Source: Slackia sp.
GTDB taxonomy: Bacteria > Actinomycetota > Coriobacteriia > Coriobacteriales > Eggerthellaceae
Length of the DNA: 64,000 nt
NCBI GenBank assembly: GCA_029266945.1
Contig: JARIED010000005.1
Location: 1 to 64,000 of the forward strand
Reading direction: 5' to 3'
Shown in pieces: positions 26,192 to 36,098 of this stretch (position 1 is its first letter; every line of letters begins with the position of its first letter). The notes under the pieces were generated by a model. The model was not told the origin of the DNA. It was given only the letters and a program-made list of their open reading frames with translations, and did no database searches. A program made the translations under genes and the position numbers.

Positions 26192-26970
26192 ACCTCGAAG
26201 CATGCGATATCGCTTTCTCATACGGCCGCGGCAACCAGATTCTACGCTCGGTATCCGCAGACATCGTGCCGGGTTCCTTTCTCGCCATACTCGGCGTGAA
26301 CGGATGCGGAAAGTCTACCTTCCTCGACTGCCTCGACGGCATGCTATCGCCGCAGCACGGATGCGTCAGGCTCGGCAACCGCGACCTGAAAGAGGTCGAC
26401 CGCCGATCGAGAGCGCAGTCGATCGCCTACGTGGCCCAACACAGCCATGCCAACCGCCTGATCGCCTACGATGCGCTGTTGCTCGGCCGCAAGCCCTTCG
26501 TGAAAACGGGGCCCACGGAAGAGGACTTCGCGATCGTAGACGGAGTCATCGCCGACATGAACCTTGACGAACTGGCATTTCGCTATGTCGACGAGCTGTC
26601 GGGCGGCGAATACCAAAAGATCGTCATCGGCCGCGCGCTCGTGCAATGCCGAGACGTGCTGCTTCTCGACGAGCCCACGAACAACCTCGATATCGCCAAC
26701 CAGATCGAAGTGATGGAGCTGGCCAGACGCGCCGTCGACCGGCGATCGATCGCCGCCGCGGCCGTCATGCACGACATCAATCTGTCGCTTTCCTATTGCG
26801 ACCGGTTCCTCGTCCTCAAACAAGGCCATGTGGCGGCCTACGGAGGTCCCGAAGTGGTCACGGAAAAGCTTCTGCAAGAGGTCTACGGCATAGACGCCGA
26901 CATCATCGAACGAAACGGAAAGCGCATCGTCATCCCCTACGGACGGCATGCGGAAAGCGAGGAATCATGA
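26188..26970 (+). CDS. FecE-type ABC ATPase
   Basis: 260 aa from the ATG overlapping the permease stop; the 546-aa track ORF is an upstream extension in a shadow frame. Walker A is GVNGCGKST, the signature LSGGEYQKIVIGRAL, Walker B VLLLDEPTNNLD, and the switch His is in VMHDINLS. It powers the importer. Its stop overlaps the methyltransferase start by ATGA. Confidence 0.95.
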   Translation: MNLEACDIAFSYGRGNQILRSVSADIVPGSFLAILGVNGCGKSTFLDCLDGMLSPQHGCVRLGNRDLKEVDRRSRAQSIAYVAQHSHANRLIAYDALLLGRKPFVKTGPTEEDFAIVDGVIADMNLDELAFRYVDELSGGEYQKIVIGRALVQCRDVLLLDEPTNNLDIANQIEVMELARRAVDRRSIAAAAVMHDINLSLSYCDRFLVLKQGHVAAYGGPEVVTEKLLQEVYGIDADIIERNGKRIVIPYGRHAESEES

Positions 26971-27650
26971 CGAATACAGGATTCGAGAACGAACTCGACG
27001 GGGCGGATGAGCAGGTGCGGCGCGAACACATCCGCTGCACGCTCAAGCACGGCAACGAGCCGCGCATGGGCGACTATTTCGACAGCCTCGCGCGAACATG
27101 GGAGGAAAATCTTGAACCCTGCGGCGCAAAGCACCGCGCGACGGCTTTCCTTGCAGGGGTGAAGCCAGGCTCCCGCGTGCTCGACGTCGGGTGCGGCACG
27201 GGCATCATGGCCCAGGCATACCTCGACGCCGGAGCGGCGGAAGTAGTGGCGCTCGACGTAGCGCCCGGCATGATCGAAATAGCGCGCGAGAAATTCGCAC
27301 GCGAACCGCGCGTACGTTTCGAGTGCGCCAGCATTTACAATTTCGAAGACGACCGCCCCTTCGACGCGTTCGTCGCCTACAACGTTTATCCCCACCTGAT
27401 GGACAAACACGGCCTCGCACGCAAGGCAGCCTCTCTGCTCGGAGAACAGGGGCGATTCATCGTAGCCCACGGACTAGGCCGCAAAACCATCAACGCCCAT
27501 CACGATTGCGTGCCCGCGCACATCTGCACGCACTTGGAAACCGCACGCGCGTCGGCCCAGGCATGGGAGGAGCTTTTCAACATCGACCAGATTGTCGACA
27601 CCGACGAGTACTACTGCTTCGGCGGCACGCTGAAAAGCGCGGCGCTTTAG
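26967..27650 (+). CDS. Class I SAM-dependent methyltransferase, last gene of the importer operon
   Basis: 227 aa. Motif I is RVLDVGCGTGIMAQAYLDAGAAEVVALDVAPGMIEIAREKF, with the acidic residue that holds the SAM ribose. It has several Cys in the N-terminal third (IRCTLKHG, EPCGAKH) and a late block AHHDCVPAHICTHL. Four-base overlap with the ATPase gene means coupled translation, so it very likely acts on the imported compound or on metal release from it. The substrate is unknown. Confidence 0.88.
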   Translation: MTNTGFENELDGADEQVRREHIRCTLKHGNEPRMGDYFDSLARTWEENLEPCGAKHRATAFLAGVKPGSRVLDVGCGTGIMAQAYLDAGAAEVVALDVAPGMIEIAREKFAREPRVRFECASIYNFEDDRPFDAFVAYNVYPHLMDKHGLARKAASLLGEQGRFIVAHGLGRKTINAHHDCVPAHICTHLETARASAQAWEELFNIDQIVDTDEYYCFGGTLKSAAL

Positions 27651-27910
27651 TCTGCGATGGCTGATAAGCGGATTCGAAATATTCGCGGCGAAACGCAATG
27701 AGGTGACGGTCGAGGCAGTCGAAGCGGCCGAACCCGAGCGACGAAATGCAGGGAAAGGCGGCCTGCGCCGCATGACCGGCTGGCAAGGCCAAGTCGCTTT
27801 CGTTGCACGACGAATGGAGCGAATACACCCGAATTCACCGCCATACAAACCCCGCCGCGCATTGCGACATCGGGGGATTCAAGACGCTTCGAAACGCCGA
27901 ACCGTTCGCT

Positions 27911-29290
27911 CTACAGCACGCGGCCTACATCTTGGCCATCGCGGCGGATGCGCATGATGTCGCGCTCGTGCAGTTCGAACGGCGCGGCGAACGAATAGCG
28001 CTCCATGGTGCGGTTGGCCACCTCCACGGCCACCAACGTACCGCCTTCGCAGGACGGGTCGGGGCCGATAATGCGACCCAAGCCGTCGCGTTCGACATCC
28101 TTCAGATCGGCATCGGGGCCCGCGTGCCACACCAAGCGCTTCACCGGGCAGGTGCGCACCGCCGCATCAGGGCTGATCACCTCGAGCTCTTCCCCTTCGA
28201 AGAAGCGATTGCGGCACAGCACCTCCACACGTTCGGGCTCGTCCTGCGCATCGCACGCGGCATCCGCACGAAACGCCGCGCTTTCACCCAGGTCATCGGG
28301 CGCGCAGCCCAGCACGCGCGCCACCATCTGGTGCGAGCGGGCGTATTCCACCGTGCCCTGGTTCTGACCCGGGTCGCCGTAATAAAAGCCGGTGCAATAC
28401 GGGCGATGGCTCGTGGTTTCAAGCTCGCCCTGCCAAGCCTCGACGCTACCGCCGTCCAGCACGTGACGATACGCGTTGACCACCGACGCCACGTAATAGG
28501 CACCCTTCGCGCGGCCCTCGATTTTGATGCTGTTCACACCCGCATCGGCCAAATCTTGCAGGTGCGAAAGCATGTTCATATCGTTGGAGCTCATGATGAA
28601 GCTGCCGCGTTCGTCCTGCTCGATCGGGAAATACTGACCCGGTCGCTTCTCTTCGACAAGCGCGTACTTCCAGCGGCACGGCTGCGCGCAGTGGCCCACG
28701 TTGGCGCCGCGGCCCGCCATATAGTCGCTGATCAGGCAACGGCCGGAATAGGCCATGCACATGGCGCCGTGCACGAACGCCTCCAACTCGATTTCTTTAG
28801 GAAGGCGGCGGCGCATTTCCGCGATCGCCTTCAGGCTCATTTCGCGCGCCAGCACGATGCGCGACACGCCCAGGCTCGCATACACGCGCGCTGAGGCCGC
28901 ATTCATGCACGAAGCCTGCGTGGACAGATGAATCGCCACATCGGGCGCCGCCTCGCGCGCCACGGCGAGCGCGCCCATATCGCCCACGATCACGGCATCC
29001 ACGCCCGCGTGCTGCAGCACCGTGAAATAGCGATGCAGGTCATCGATATCCTCATCGGTCATCATGGTGTTCACGGTGACGTGCACATCCACGCCATGCG
29101 CGTGGGCGTACTCGACCACGCGGGGCAGCTCGTCTTCGGAGAAGTTGTCGGCGCGGCGGCGCATACCGTAGCGCGTCGAAGCCAGATACACCGCATCGGC
29201 GCCGAAGTGGATCGCATATTCGAGCTGTTCCCAGCCGCCCGCAGGCGCGAGCAGCTCCATCGATGCGAGGGGTATAGGCGTGACAGACAT
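27911..29290 (-). CDS. U32 family protein, TrhP/YegQ-like tRNA hydroxylation factor
   Basis: 459 aa from the ATG at 29290 (MSVTPIPLASMELLAPAGGWEQLEYAIHFGADAVYLA), with AGGA 7 bases upstream. The U32 signature EAFVHGAMCMAYSGRCLIS is intact, followed by GHCAQPCRWKYAL, so four Cys are available for an iron-sulphur cluster. Family members of this length (YegQ/TrhP) take part in 5-hydroxyuridine formation in tRNA rather than proteolysis. The older name is collagenase-like peptidase. Monocistronic; about 260 bp without a recognisable element separates it from the methyltransferase. Confidence 0.88.
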   Translation of the reverse strand: MSVTPIPLASMELLAPAGGWEQLEYAIHFGADAVYLASTRYGMRRRADNFSEDELPRVVEYAHAHGVDVHVTVNTMMTDEDIDDLHRYFTVLQHAGVDAVIVGDMGALAVAREAAPDVAIHLSTQASCMNAASARVYASLGVSRIVLAREMSLKAIAEMRRRLPKEIELEAFVHGAMCMAYSGRCLISDYMAGRGANVGHCAQPCRWKYALVEEKRPGQYFPIEQDERGSFIMSSNDMNMLSHLQDLADAGVNSIKIEGRAKGAYYVASVVNAYRHVLDGGSVEAWQGELETTSHRPYCTGFYYGDPGQNQGTVEYARSHQMVARVLGCAPDDLGESAAFRADAACDAQDEPERVEVLCRNRFFEGEELEVISPDAAVRTCPVKRLVWHAGPDADLKDVERDGLGRIIGPDPSCEGGTLVAVEVANRTMERYSFAAPFELHERDIMRIRRDGQDVGRVL

Positions 29291-29531
29291 AGCATTCCTA
29301 TCGATGAAAAGCGCACAGCGTTCGGTGCGCGTGAGATGTGTTTCGTGTTTCAGCGGCACAGTATAGCGAAGGGTACGAAGCTGCGGCGCGCTTCCGCCAA
29401 AAGAGCGCAGCGTTCAAGGCCCGTAGCACCCGACGCGCCGCCTGCACGCGCACAGCCTTGACTCGGCGCACTGCCACGCATTCCCCTTCCCTGCATGAGA
29501 CAATAGGGGCAATCGATTAAAGGAGGCCATT

Positions 29532-30032
29532 GTGAACATCGTCATGCATCTTGAAAACGGGTTTCTGCCCGACGCCTACGGCAAATACGCCGAGCCCGCC
29601 GACTGTCACGGATGGAGCTGCCGACGCTCCTTCCCCTTCGAAGTGACGGGCATTCCGGTCGAAACGAAAGCGCTCGCGATCGTTTTTCTGGATTGGGACA
29701 GCACACCCGTGTACGGCTTCCCATGGATTCACTGGGCCGCCTATGCGAACGGCCCGTTCGACGGCGCGTTCGCGCTGGCCGACGATGCAAGCCGCCATGG
29801 CGCGGAAGGCCTTGCGCAGGGCTGCAACAGCGCCGCGCAGTCCGAACCCGAACGCGGCACGGGCTATGTGGGCCCCTGCCCGCCCGACGCGGACCATACC
29901 TACACCCTGCGCGTCGTGGCGCTGGACGAACCGCTCGCCCTGAAAGCGCCCTTCTGGGCGAACCAGCTCGTTTCCGCAGGCCGTGGCCACATTCTTGCCG
30001 AAGCGAGCATCGACATGATCGGCCGCTGCTAA
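29532..30032 (+). CDS. YbhB/YbcL (PEBP) family protein
   Basis: 166 aa. The start is GTG at 29532, 5 bases after AAAGGAGG. Family text: FLDWDSTPVYGFPWIHWAAYA (the ligand-pocket Asp and His region), GYVGPCPPDADHTYTLRVVALD. Bacterial members are small cytosolic or periplasmic proteins of uncertain role, related to Raf kinase inhibitor protein; no signal peptide is seen here. Followed by a GC-rich hairpin. Confidence 0.9.
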   Translation: MNIVMHLENGFLPDAYGKYAEPADCHGWSCRRSFPFEVTGIPVETKALAIVFLDWDSTPVYGFPWIHWAAYANGPFDGAFALADDASRHGAEGLAQGCNSAAQSEPERGTGYVGPCPPDADHTYTLRVVALDEPLALKAPFWANQLVSAGRGHILAEASIDMIGRC

Positions 30033-30045
30033 AACCGAAGCCCCG

Positions 30046-30085
30046 AAGCGAAAGGCGTGAGCGCCGCGGCGCTCGCTTCGCTTTA
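30046..30085 (+). terminator. Hairpin after the PEBP gene
   Basis: AAGCGAAAGGC...GAGCGCCGCGGCGCTC...GCTTCGCTTT forms a long imperfect stem starting 13 bp past the stop, ending in CTTTAAA. Confidence 0.6.
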
Positions 30086-30146
30086 AACGCGTCCTTCATG
30101 CGGGTGCAAAGCATTTCTATACGCTGTAAATACAAGCCTTAACGCA

Positions 30147-30204
30147 AAGCGCCCCGCCTCGCGCCCACACCTTCGAAGTTCGGACGCGCCTGGCAGGGGC
30201 GCTT
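30147..30204 (-). terminator. Long-loop hairpin after proS
   Basis: AAGCGCCCCGCC and GGCAGGGGCGCTT pair over a long loop, shortly past the proS stop. Termination strength is uncertain because the loop is about 33 bases. Confidence 0.5.
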
Positions 30205-30221
30205 GTCATGCAAAGAAAAGC

Positions 30222-31937
30222 CTAGGCGATGATTTCGTCGACGGCGGCCTCAACGGCGTCCAGCGCCACGGAAACCTTCTCGCCCGTCGCGCGATTCTTC
30301 ACCTCGACGGTGCCTTCGGCCAGGCCGCGCTTGCCCACGACCACCTGGACCGGCCAGCCGATCAGGTCGTTGTCGGCGAACTTGACGCCCGCGCGCTCGT
30401 TGCGGTCGTCCAGCACCACTTCGTAGCCGGCGGCGGAAAGCTCGCCCGCCAGCTTCTCGGCGGCTTCGGTGACCTCGTCAGGCTTGGCGGACAGCGGAAT
30501 GACGCACACATGCGCCGGGGCGATGCCCGCAGGCCACACGATGCCGAAGTCGTCATGGCCCTGCTCGACGGCGGCGGCCATGGTGCGGGACACGCCCACG
30601 CCGTAGCAACCCATCATGAAGGGCTTCTCGGAACCGTCCTCGTCCATGAACGTGGCGTTCATGGCCTTGGAATACTTGTCGCCCAGCTTGAAGATCTGGC
30701 CGACCTCGATGCCGCGGGCGGCCTTGAGCGGCAGGCCGCAGTGCGGGCAGGCGTCGCCTTCGTGCACGGTGCACAGGTCTTCCCAAACATCCACCTGGAA
30801 GTCTTCGCCGTGCTTGGCGCCCACGTAGTGGAAGCCGTCCTCGTTGGCGCCAACGACCCAGCGCTCGATACCGCGCAGGCTTTCGTCGGCGGCCACCTTG
30901 ACGCCCTCGGGCAGACCCACGGGGCCCATAGACCCCTTGGTCAGACCGATTTCGATCATTTCCTCGTCGGTCAGCGGCGTGAAGCCGGGAACAAGGCGGT
31001 CGGCCTTGCATTCGTTGACCTCGTAGTTGCCGGGAACGAACAGCACCCAGACGGAGCCATCCTCGCCCTTACCGGCGAGCGCCTTGGCGGTGGCGCTTTC
31101 CTCGCAGTTCAGGAAGGCGGCCAGCTCGGCAATCGTATGGACGCCCGGGGTTTCCACCTTGGTCAGCGCATCGGCGGCATACTGGGCAGGCTGCGGATGG
31201 CACTCGCCCACCTCGATGTCGGCCGCATAACCGCAATCGCAGTACACGAGCTCGGCTTCGCCCGTCTCGGCCAGGGCCATGAACTCCTCGGTAGCGTTGC
31301 CGCCGATCTGGCCCGGATCGGCCTGGACGATGCGATACTTCAAGCCCATACGATCGCACATATTGGTATAAGCGTCGCGCATGAGGCCGTAAGATTCATC
31401 GAGACTTTCCTGATCGGCATTGAAACTGTACGCATCCTGCATTATGAATTCACGACCACGCAGCAATGCAAAACGCGGACGGCGCTCGTCACGGAACTTA
31501 ACCTGGATCTGATAGAGATTCTTCGGAAGGTCCTTGTAGCTGCGTAGCTCGTTGCTCACCAGATCGGTGATAACCTCTTCATGGGTGGGTCCGAGGCAGA
31601 ACTCGTTATCGTGACGATCGGTGACACGCAGCATCTCGGCGCCGTAGGCGTTCCAACGGCCCGAACGTTGCCACAATTCGGCAGGCTGGACGAAGGGCAT
31701 CAGCACTTCCTGGCCGCCGTGCGTGTCCATCTCTTCGCGGACGATGTTCTCGATCTTGTGGATGACGCGAAGACCCAGCGGCAAGAACGTGTACAGGCCC
31801 GCCGCCTCCTTGCGAATCATACCCGCGCGGGCGAGCAGCTTGGCCGACACGATATCGGCGTCGGAAGGATCTTCCTTCAGCGTGGGAGCGTAGATATCGC
31901 TCATGCGAAGAACCGCACGATTGATGTGTTTGTTCAT
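30222..31937 (-). CDS. proS: Prolyl-tRNA synthetase, bacterial type with editing domain
   Basis: Charges tRNA-Pro. 571 aa, the long bacterial form. Class II motifs: motif 1 region RKEAAGLYTFLPLGLRVIHKIENIVREEMD, motif 2 region KFRDERRPRFALLRGREFIMQDAYSF, motif 3 region GCYGVGVSRTMAAAVEQGHDD. Between motifs 2 and 3 lies the inserted YbaK-like editing domain (about residues 225-395), which clears mischarged Ala. The start is 6 bp after the ispG stop, so ispG-proS is an operon. Confidence 0.96.
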   Translation of the reverse strand: MNKHINRAVLRMSDIYAPTLKEDPSDADIVSAKLLARAGMIRKEAAGLYTFLPLGLRVIHKIENIVREEMDTHGGQEVLMPFVQPAELWQRSGRWNAYGAEMLRVTDRHDNEFCLGPTHEEVITDLVSNELRSYKDLPKNLYQIQVKFRDERRPRFALLRGREFIMQDAYSFNADQESLDESYGLMRDAYTNMCDRMGLKYRIVQADPGQIGGNATEEFMALAETGEAELVYCDCGYAADIEVGECHPQPAQYAADALTKVETPGVHTIAELAAFLNCEESATAKALAGKGEDGSVWVLFVPGNYEVNECKADRLVPGFTPLTDEEMIEIGLTKGSMGPVGLPEGVKVAADESLRGIERWVVGANEDGFHYVGAKHGEDFQVDVWEDLCTVHEGDACPHCGLPLKAARGIEVGQIFKLGDKYSKAMNATFMDEDGSEKPFMMGCYGVGVSRTMAAAVEQGHDDFGIVWPAGIAPAHVCVIPLSAKPDEVTEAAEKLAGELSAAGYEVVLDDRNERAGVKFADNDLIGWPVQVVVGKRGLAEGTVEVKNRATGEKVSVALDAVEAAVDEIIA

Positions 31938-31943
31938 GATTGC

Positions 31944-33017
31944 CTAACCCTCTAACTCGAGTTTTTCGATTTCCTCACTCAAGGCCTCAACGATACAGGC
32001 CTCATCGACCTTGCGCAAGACTTTTCCCTTGGCGAAGATCACGCCGGAACCGGCGCCGCAGGCCACGCCCAAATCGGCATCGGCGGCTTCGCCGGGGCCG
32101 TTGACCACGCAGCCCATGACGGCCACTTTGATCGGCGCGGTGCTGGCGCTCAGACGCTCGTCGACGCGCTTGGCCAGATCGATCAGGTCCACCTGGCAGC
32201 GCCCGCACGTGGGGCAGCTGATAATTTCGGGGCCGCGGCGGCGCAGGTCGAGCGCCGAAAGCAGCATCCAGCACGCGCGCACCTCGGCCGTCGGCTCGTC
32301 GGTGAGCGAGATGCGCATGGTGTCGCCGATGCCTTCTCCCAGAAGGATCCCCAGGCCGCTGGCTGATTTCACCACGCCCTGCAGCAACGTGCCCGCCTCG
32401 GTGACGCCGATATGCAAAGGCACCTGCGGAATCTCGCGCGCGAGGATGCGGTAGGTCGCCACCGTGGTCATGACGTCGTGCGCCTTCGCGGAGGCCACCA
32501 CATCATGGAAGCCGCGTTCTTCAAAATGCGCCACGTATTCGACCACCGATGCCGCGAGCTTTTCGGGCAGCGTGAGGTCGGTGCGCGCCTTAAGCGCCTC
32601 GTCGAGCGAGCCCGCGTTCACACCGATGCGGATGGGGATACCCGCCTCGCGCGCGGCCTCGATCACGGCGTCGGTCTTTTCCCGGCCGCCGATGTTGCCG
32701 GGATTGATGCGCAGCTTGGCCGCGCCGCGGCGGGCGGCTTCGATGGCGATCTGCGCGTCGAAGTGGATGTCGGCCACCACGGGCAGCGGGCTTTGCGCGC
32801 AAACGGCCTCGAAGGCGTCGAGGCACGAACGGCGCGGAATAGCCATGCGCACCACTTCGCAGCCCGCCTCGGCGAGCGCGGCGATCTGCGCGAGGTTGGC
32901 CTGCACGTCGTCGGCAGGCGCGTTGAGCATCGACTGAACCACGCACGGCGCACCGCCGCCCATGGGCACGTCGCCCACCATCACGCGACGCGTGAGCTTA
33001 TTCGGTTCGACCGTCAT
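31944..33017 (-). CDS. ispG: 4-hydroxy-3-methylbut-2-en-1-yl diphosphate synthase
   Basis: The iron-sulphur enzyme of the MEP pathway that makes HMBPP. 357 aa. VMVGDVPMGGGAPCVVQSML at the start, LRINPGNIGG in the TIM barrel, and the cluster-binding CPTCGRCQVD plus VAVMGCVVNGPGEA in the C-terminal domain, giving the three Cys ligands. AAAGGGGG is 7 bases before the ATG. Upstream of proS with a 6-bp gap. Confidence 0.96.
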   Translation of the reverse strand: MTVEPNKLTRRVMVGDVPMGGGAPCVVQSMLNAPADDVQANLAQIAALAEAGCEVVRMAIPRRSCLDAFEAVCAQSPLPVVADIHFDAQIAIEAARRGAAKLRINPGNIGGREKTDAVIEAAREAGIPIRIGVNAGSLDEALKARTDLTLPEKLAASVVEYVAHFEERGFHDVVASAKAHDVMTTVATYRILAREIPQVPLHIGVTEAGTLLQGVVKSASGLGILLGEGIGDTMRISLTDEPTAEVRACWMLLSALDLRRRGPEIISCPTCGRCQVDLIDLAKRVDERLSASTAPIKVAVMGCVVNGPGEAADADLGVACGAGSGVIFAKGKVLRKVDEACIVEALSEEIEKLELEG

Positions 33018-33153
33018 AGGAAACCCCCTTTATTCGTCGGTCGGTCCAGTGTAAACCCAACGAGACACGCCGCAGGCACGCGGGAAAAGTTCCTATGAAA
33101 CGCGCGGAAACGCGACGGCGCGGGCGGGCATGAGACGCGCGGGGGCCGGCCCG

Positions 33154-34431
33154 CTACGCCGCGCAGCGACGCAGGACCGAAACGATGCGCTCGGCCAGAC
33201 CCTCCCATGAAATATGGGCCATGTCCGCCTGTGCGTGCGGCATCATGCAGGCTTCGGCCGTGGCGCGCGCCAGACGCTTCTCGAAGGCTGGCAGGTCTTC
33301 GGCGAGCGGCTCGTCGACCGACGCCATGCGCGGGGGCTCCACGTAGAGCACCGATGCGCCCGGAACACGGGACGAATACCACGAGCGAACGCCCGGAAGG
33401 TCGGTCGCCACCGCCTTGCAGCCGCATGCGAGCGCCTCGGCGATCACGAGCGGCAGGCCTTCGTAAAACGACGGCAGCACGAACACGTCGGACACGCGAT
33501 AGGCCGCCACCAGGTCGTCCTGGCTGATCCTGCCGGGAAACGCCACGGGGAACCGGCAGGCGCGGGCGCGTTCGACGATGCGCTCGTATTCGGCCTCGTC
33601 GCTATGGCCTCCCACCAGGTTCAAACGAAACGGCGCCTGGTCGCGACCCAGGGCGCCTTCGGCGAATGCGGGTTCGAAGAAACGGCGCGCCTCGTCGCTC
33701 GCCGCGACCATGTCGAGCGCCTCGAGCAACGACGGGACGCCCTTCTTGCCGCAGACCTTACCCGCGTACATGATTTCGAAAGGCTCCGTGCGCAGGACGT
33801 CTTCGGCCGGGCGAGGGCGCGGCCCCTCGTTGAACACGGACGCGTTGAATCCCGTCCCCACCACGTGGACGCGCGCCTCGTCGATGCCGTACATCTCGAC
33901 GATCTGGGCCTTCTGTTCTTCATGCAGGGCGAACACCGCGTCGAGGCGACGCGCCGCCGCGATGATGCGCTCGCGTTCGAGGCCGTGCATCTTCATCTGG
34001 CGGATGTCGGTGGAATGGCACACCGCGCACACCGGCACGTCGGGCAGCATCTCGCGCGCGATCGACGTGACCAGGTACAGGTGATGGCACAGCACCGCGT
34101 CGGGACGAAACGCCTCGGCCGCCTGCGCGATCGTACGCGCAAACGCGGCCGAAAACGCCGCCGCCATAGCGTGCGTCATGTCGCGATAGCGCGTCGAAGG
34201 GTACGGCATGACGTCGGACATGCCCGCTATATGAAACGGCAGCTCATCGGTGTCGAAACGCACCGGAAAGCACGGCACCGACGCGTCGAGGGACGACTCG
34301 TCGTGCAGGCCGATGCCGGCGACAACCGCCGCCTCATTGCCCACAGCCACCTGGCAACGCACCGTTTCGGCCAGGTAGACGCCGCTTCCGGTGCTATCAG
34401 GCCTTTGCGCCGTGATGTTGAGGATTCTCAT
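33154..34431 (-). CDS. GT4-type (GT-B fold) glycosyltransferase
   Basis: 425 aa from the ATG at 34431 (MRILNITAQRPDSTGSGVYLAETVR); the track ORF is 45 codons too long. The N-lobe has the Gly-rich acceptor loop DSTGSGVY; the C-lobe has VGTGFNASVF, IMYAGKVCGKKGVPSLLEAL and the nucleotide-sugar EX7E motif in SFYEGLPLVIAEALACGCKAVATDLPGV. It probably transfers a sugar from an NDP donor. Donor and acceptor are unknown. No other polysaccharide genes are near; it is divergent from selA. Confidence 0.88.
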   Translation of the reverse strand: MRILNITAQRPDSTGSGVYLAETVRCQVAVGNEAAVVAGIGLHDESSLDASVPCFPVRFDTDELPFHIAGMSDVMPYPSTRYRDMTHAMAAAFSAAFARTIAQAAEAFRPDAVLCHHLYLVTSIAREMLPDVPVCAVCHSTDIRQMKMHGLERERIIAAARRLDAVFALHEEQKAQIVEMYGIDEARVHVVGTGFNASVFNEGPRPRPAEDVLRTEPFEIMYAGKVCGKKGVPSLLEALDMVAASDEARRFFEPAFAEGALGRDQAPFRLNLVGGHSDEAEYERIVERARACRFPVAFPGRISQDDLVAAYRVSDVFVLPSFYEGLPLVIAEALACGCKAVATDLPGVRSWYSSRVPGASVLYVEPPRMASVDEPLAEDLPAFEKRLARATAEACMMPHAQADMAHISWEGLAERIVSVLRRCAA

Positions 34432-34522
34432 GCATCCGCCTTCGATCGACCCTCGCCGCGCACTCGCGCGGCGATCGGCTCCGCAGACGCGAACCATGCG
34501 TCGGAGCCCTGCGGCATGGGGG

Positions 34523-34528
34523 TATAAT
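34523..34528 (+). promoter_or_regulatory. -10 element for selA-selB
   Basis: A consensus TATAAT 116 bp before selA. No matching -35 is obvious. The leader contains the hairpin GCCCCG-ATGACA-CGGGGC at 34573-34590. Confidence 0.5.
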
Positions 34529-34643
34529 GCCGCGAATATGACACTGGGCGACAAGCATATCACCACCTCTTCGCCCCGATGACACGGGGCAAGGCAAAGG
34601 CGGAAACGACCGCGATTTCGGTACCGGCGAGAAAGGCAGGGCC

Positions 34644-36098
34644 ATGCCGAACCAATCGAACCGCGAGCTTCTTCGCTCGCTCCCTTCCATAGAAGAGCTG
34701 CTCAACGACCCCCGGCTCAAAGCGCTCGAGGGGCGCATCGCGCGCCGTGCGCTCGTGCAGGCGGCGCGCGAAGCCGTCGACGACGTGCGCACGGCCGTGC
34801 TCGAAGGCGCGCGCCAGGCCGTCGAGCGCGACGACATCGCGACCAACGCGCTGCTGCGCGCGACCGCATCGCAGCGTCCTTCGCTCAGGCGCGTGGTCAA
34901 CGCCTCGGGCGTCGTCATCCACACCAATCTGGGACGAAGCGTCATGGCTCGCAGCGCAGTCGAAGCCGCGGCCGATGCCGCCGGGCGCTATTCGACCCTC
35001 GAATACGACACCGCCGCCATGGCGCGCGGCAGCAGGCACGCGCACTGCGAGAAGCTGATCTGCGCGCTCACGGGCGCCGAGGCGGCCATCGCGGTGAACA
35101 ACAACGCCGCGGCCGTCATGATGGTGCTCTCCGAATTCGCCTCGGGGCACCGCGCCGTGGTCTCGCGCGGCGAACTGGTCGAAATCGGCGGGTCGTTCCG
35201 CATCCCCGACATCATGGCGCTTTCGGGCGCCGACATGGTCGAAATCGGCACCACCAACAAGACGCACGCGCGCGATTACGTGCGCGCGATCGACGACGAC
35301 ACGGCCATGCTGCTGAAGGTGCATCCGTCGAACTACCGCCTGATCGGCTTCACCGAAAACGTCGCGATCGACGAGCTGCGCGACATCGCCGACGAAACGC
35401 TGGCCGACCGTGCGGCGCGCGACGTGCGCGGCGAGCTGTTGGTCTACGAGGACCAGGGATCGGGCGGCTTCGCCGCGCTGCCCTTCTTCGGCGGCTACGG
35501 CGAGCCCACGGTTGCCGAATCGCTCAAACAGGGCGCCGACCTGGTTTCATTTTCGGGAGACAAGCTGCTGGGCGGACCGCAGGCGGGCATCATTGTAGGC
35601 TCCAAATTCCATATCGACCGCCTGAAAGCCAGCCCCCTCGCCCGCGTCCTGCGCCTCGACAAGATAACGATCGCGGCGCTCGAAGCAACGCTTCGCCTGT
35701 ACCTGGACGAGGAGCGCGCCCGCCGCGAAGTGCCTACCCTTCGCATGCTCTCGGAAACCGTCGACGACCTGCGTCCGCGCGCCGAACGCCTTGCCGCGGC
35801 CCTGCGCGGCGCACTCGACCCGCAGGATGCGGCCGTCGATGTGGTGGACGAGATCTCGCGCGCAGGAGGCGGGGCGCTTCCCATGTGCGACATCCCCACG
35901 TGCGTCGTGCGCGTCGCCTTCATCCGCGGCGATGCCCAAGAGTGCGAACGCCGCCTGATCTGCGAACGCGACGTGCCCGTCATAGGCCGTATCAAGAAAG
36001 ACGCCCTGCTTCTGGACGCCCGCACGATCCTCGACGAAGGCGAAGAGGCCGAAATCGTGCGGGCGCTCACGGAATACTTCGAAAGGCCGAACGCATGA
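34644..36098 (+). CDS. selA: L-seryl-tRNA(Sec) selenium transferase
   Basis: A PLP enzyme that turns Ser-tRNA(Sec) into Sec-tRNA(Sec) with selenophosphate. 484 aa. RVVNASGVVIHTNLGRSVMARSA, GSRHAHCEKLICALTGAEAAIAVNNNAAAVMMVL and the PLP-Lys region VSFSGDKLLGGPQAGIIVG are diagnostic. The stop overlaps the selB start by ATGA, and selC lies just past selB. The bacterial-type (SelA) rather than archaeal SepSecS route is therefore used. selD is not in the window. Confidence 0.96.
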   Translation: MPNQSNRELLRSLPSIEELLNDPRLKALEGRIARRALVQAAREAVDDVRTAVLEGARQAVERDDIATNALLRATASQRPSLRRVVNASGVVIHTNLGRSVMARSAVEAAADAAGRYSTLEYDTAAMARGSRHAHCEKLICALTGAEAAIAVNNNAAAVMMVLSEFASGHRAVVSRGELVEIGGSFRIPDIMALSGADMVEIGTTNKTHARDYVRAIDDDTAMLLKVHPSNYRLIGFTENVAIDELRDIADETLADRAARDVRGELLVYEDQGSGGFAALPFFGGYGEPTVAESLKQGADLVSFSGDKLLGGPQAGIIVGSKFHIDRLKASPLARVLRLDKITIAALEATLRLYLDEERARREVPTLRMLSETVDDLRPRAERLAAALRGALDPQDAAVDVVDEISRAGGGALPMCDIPTCVVRVAFIRGDAQECERRLICERDVPVIGRIKKDALLLDARTILDEGEEAEIVRALTEYFERPNA

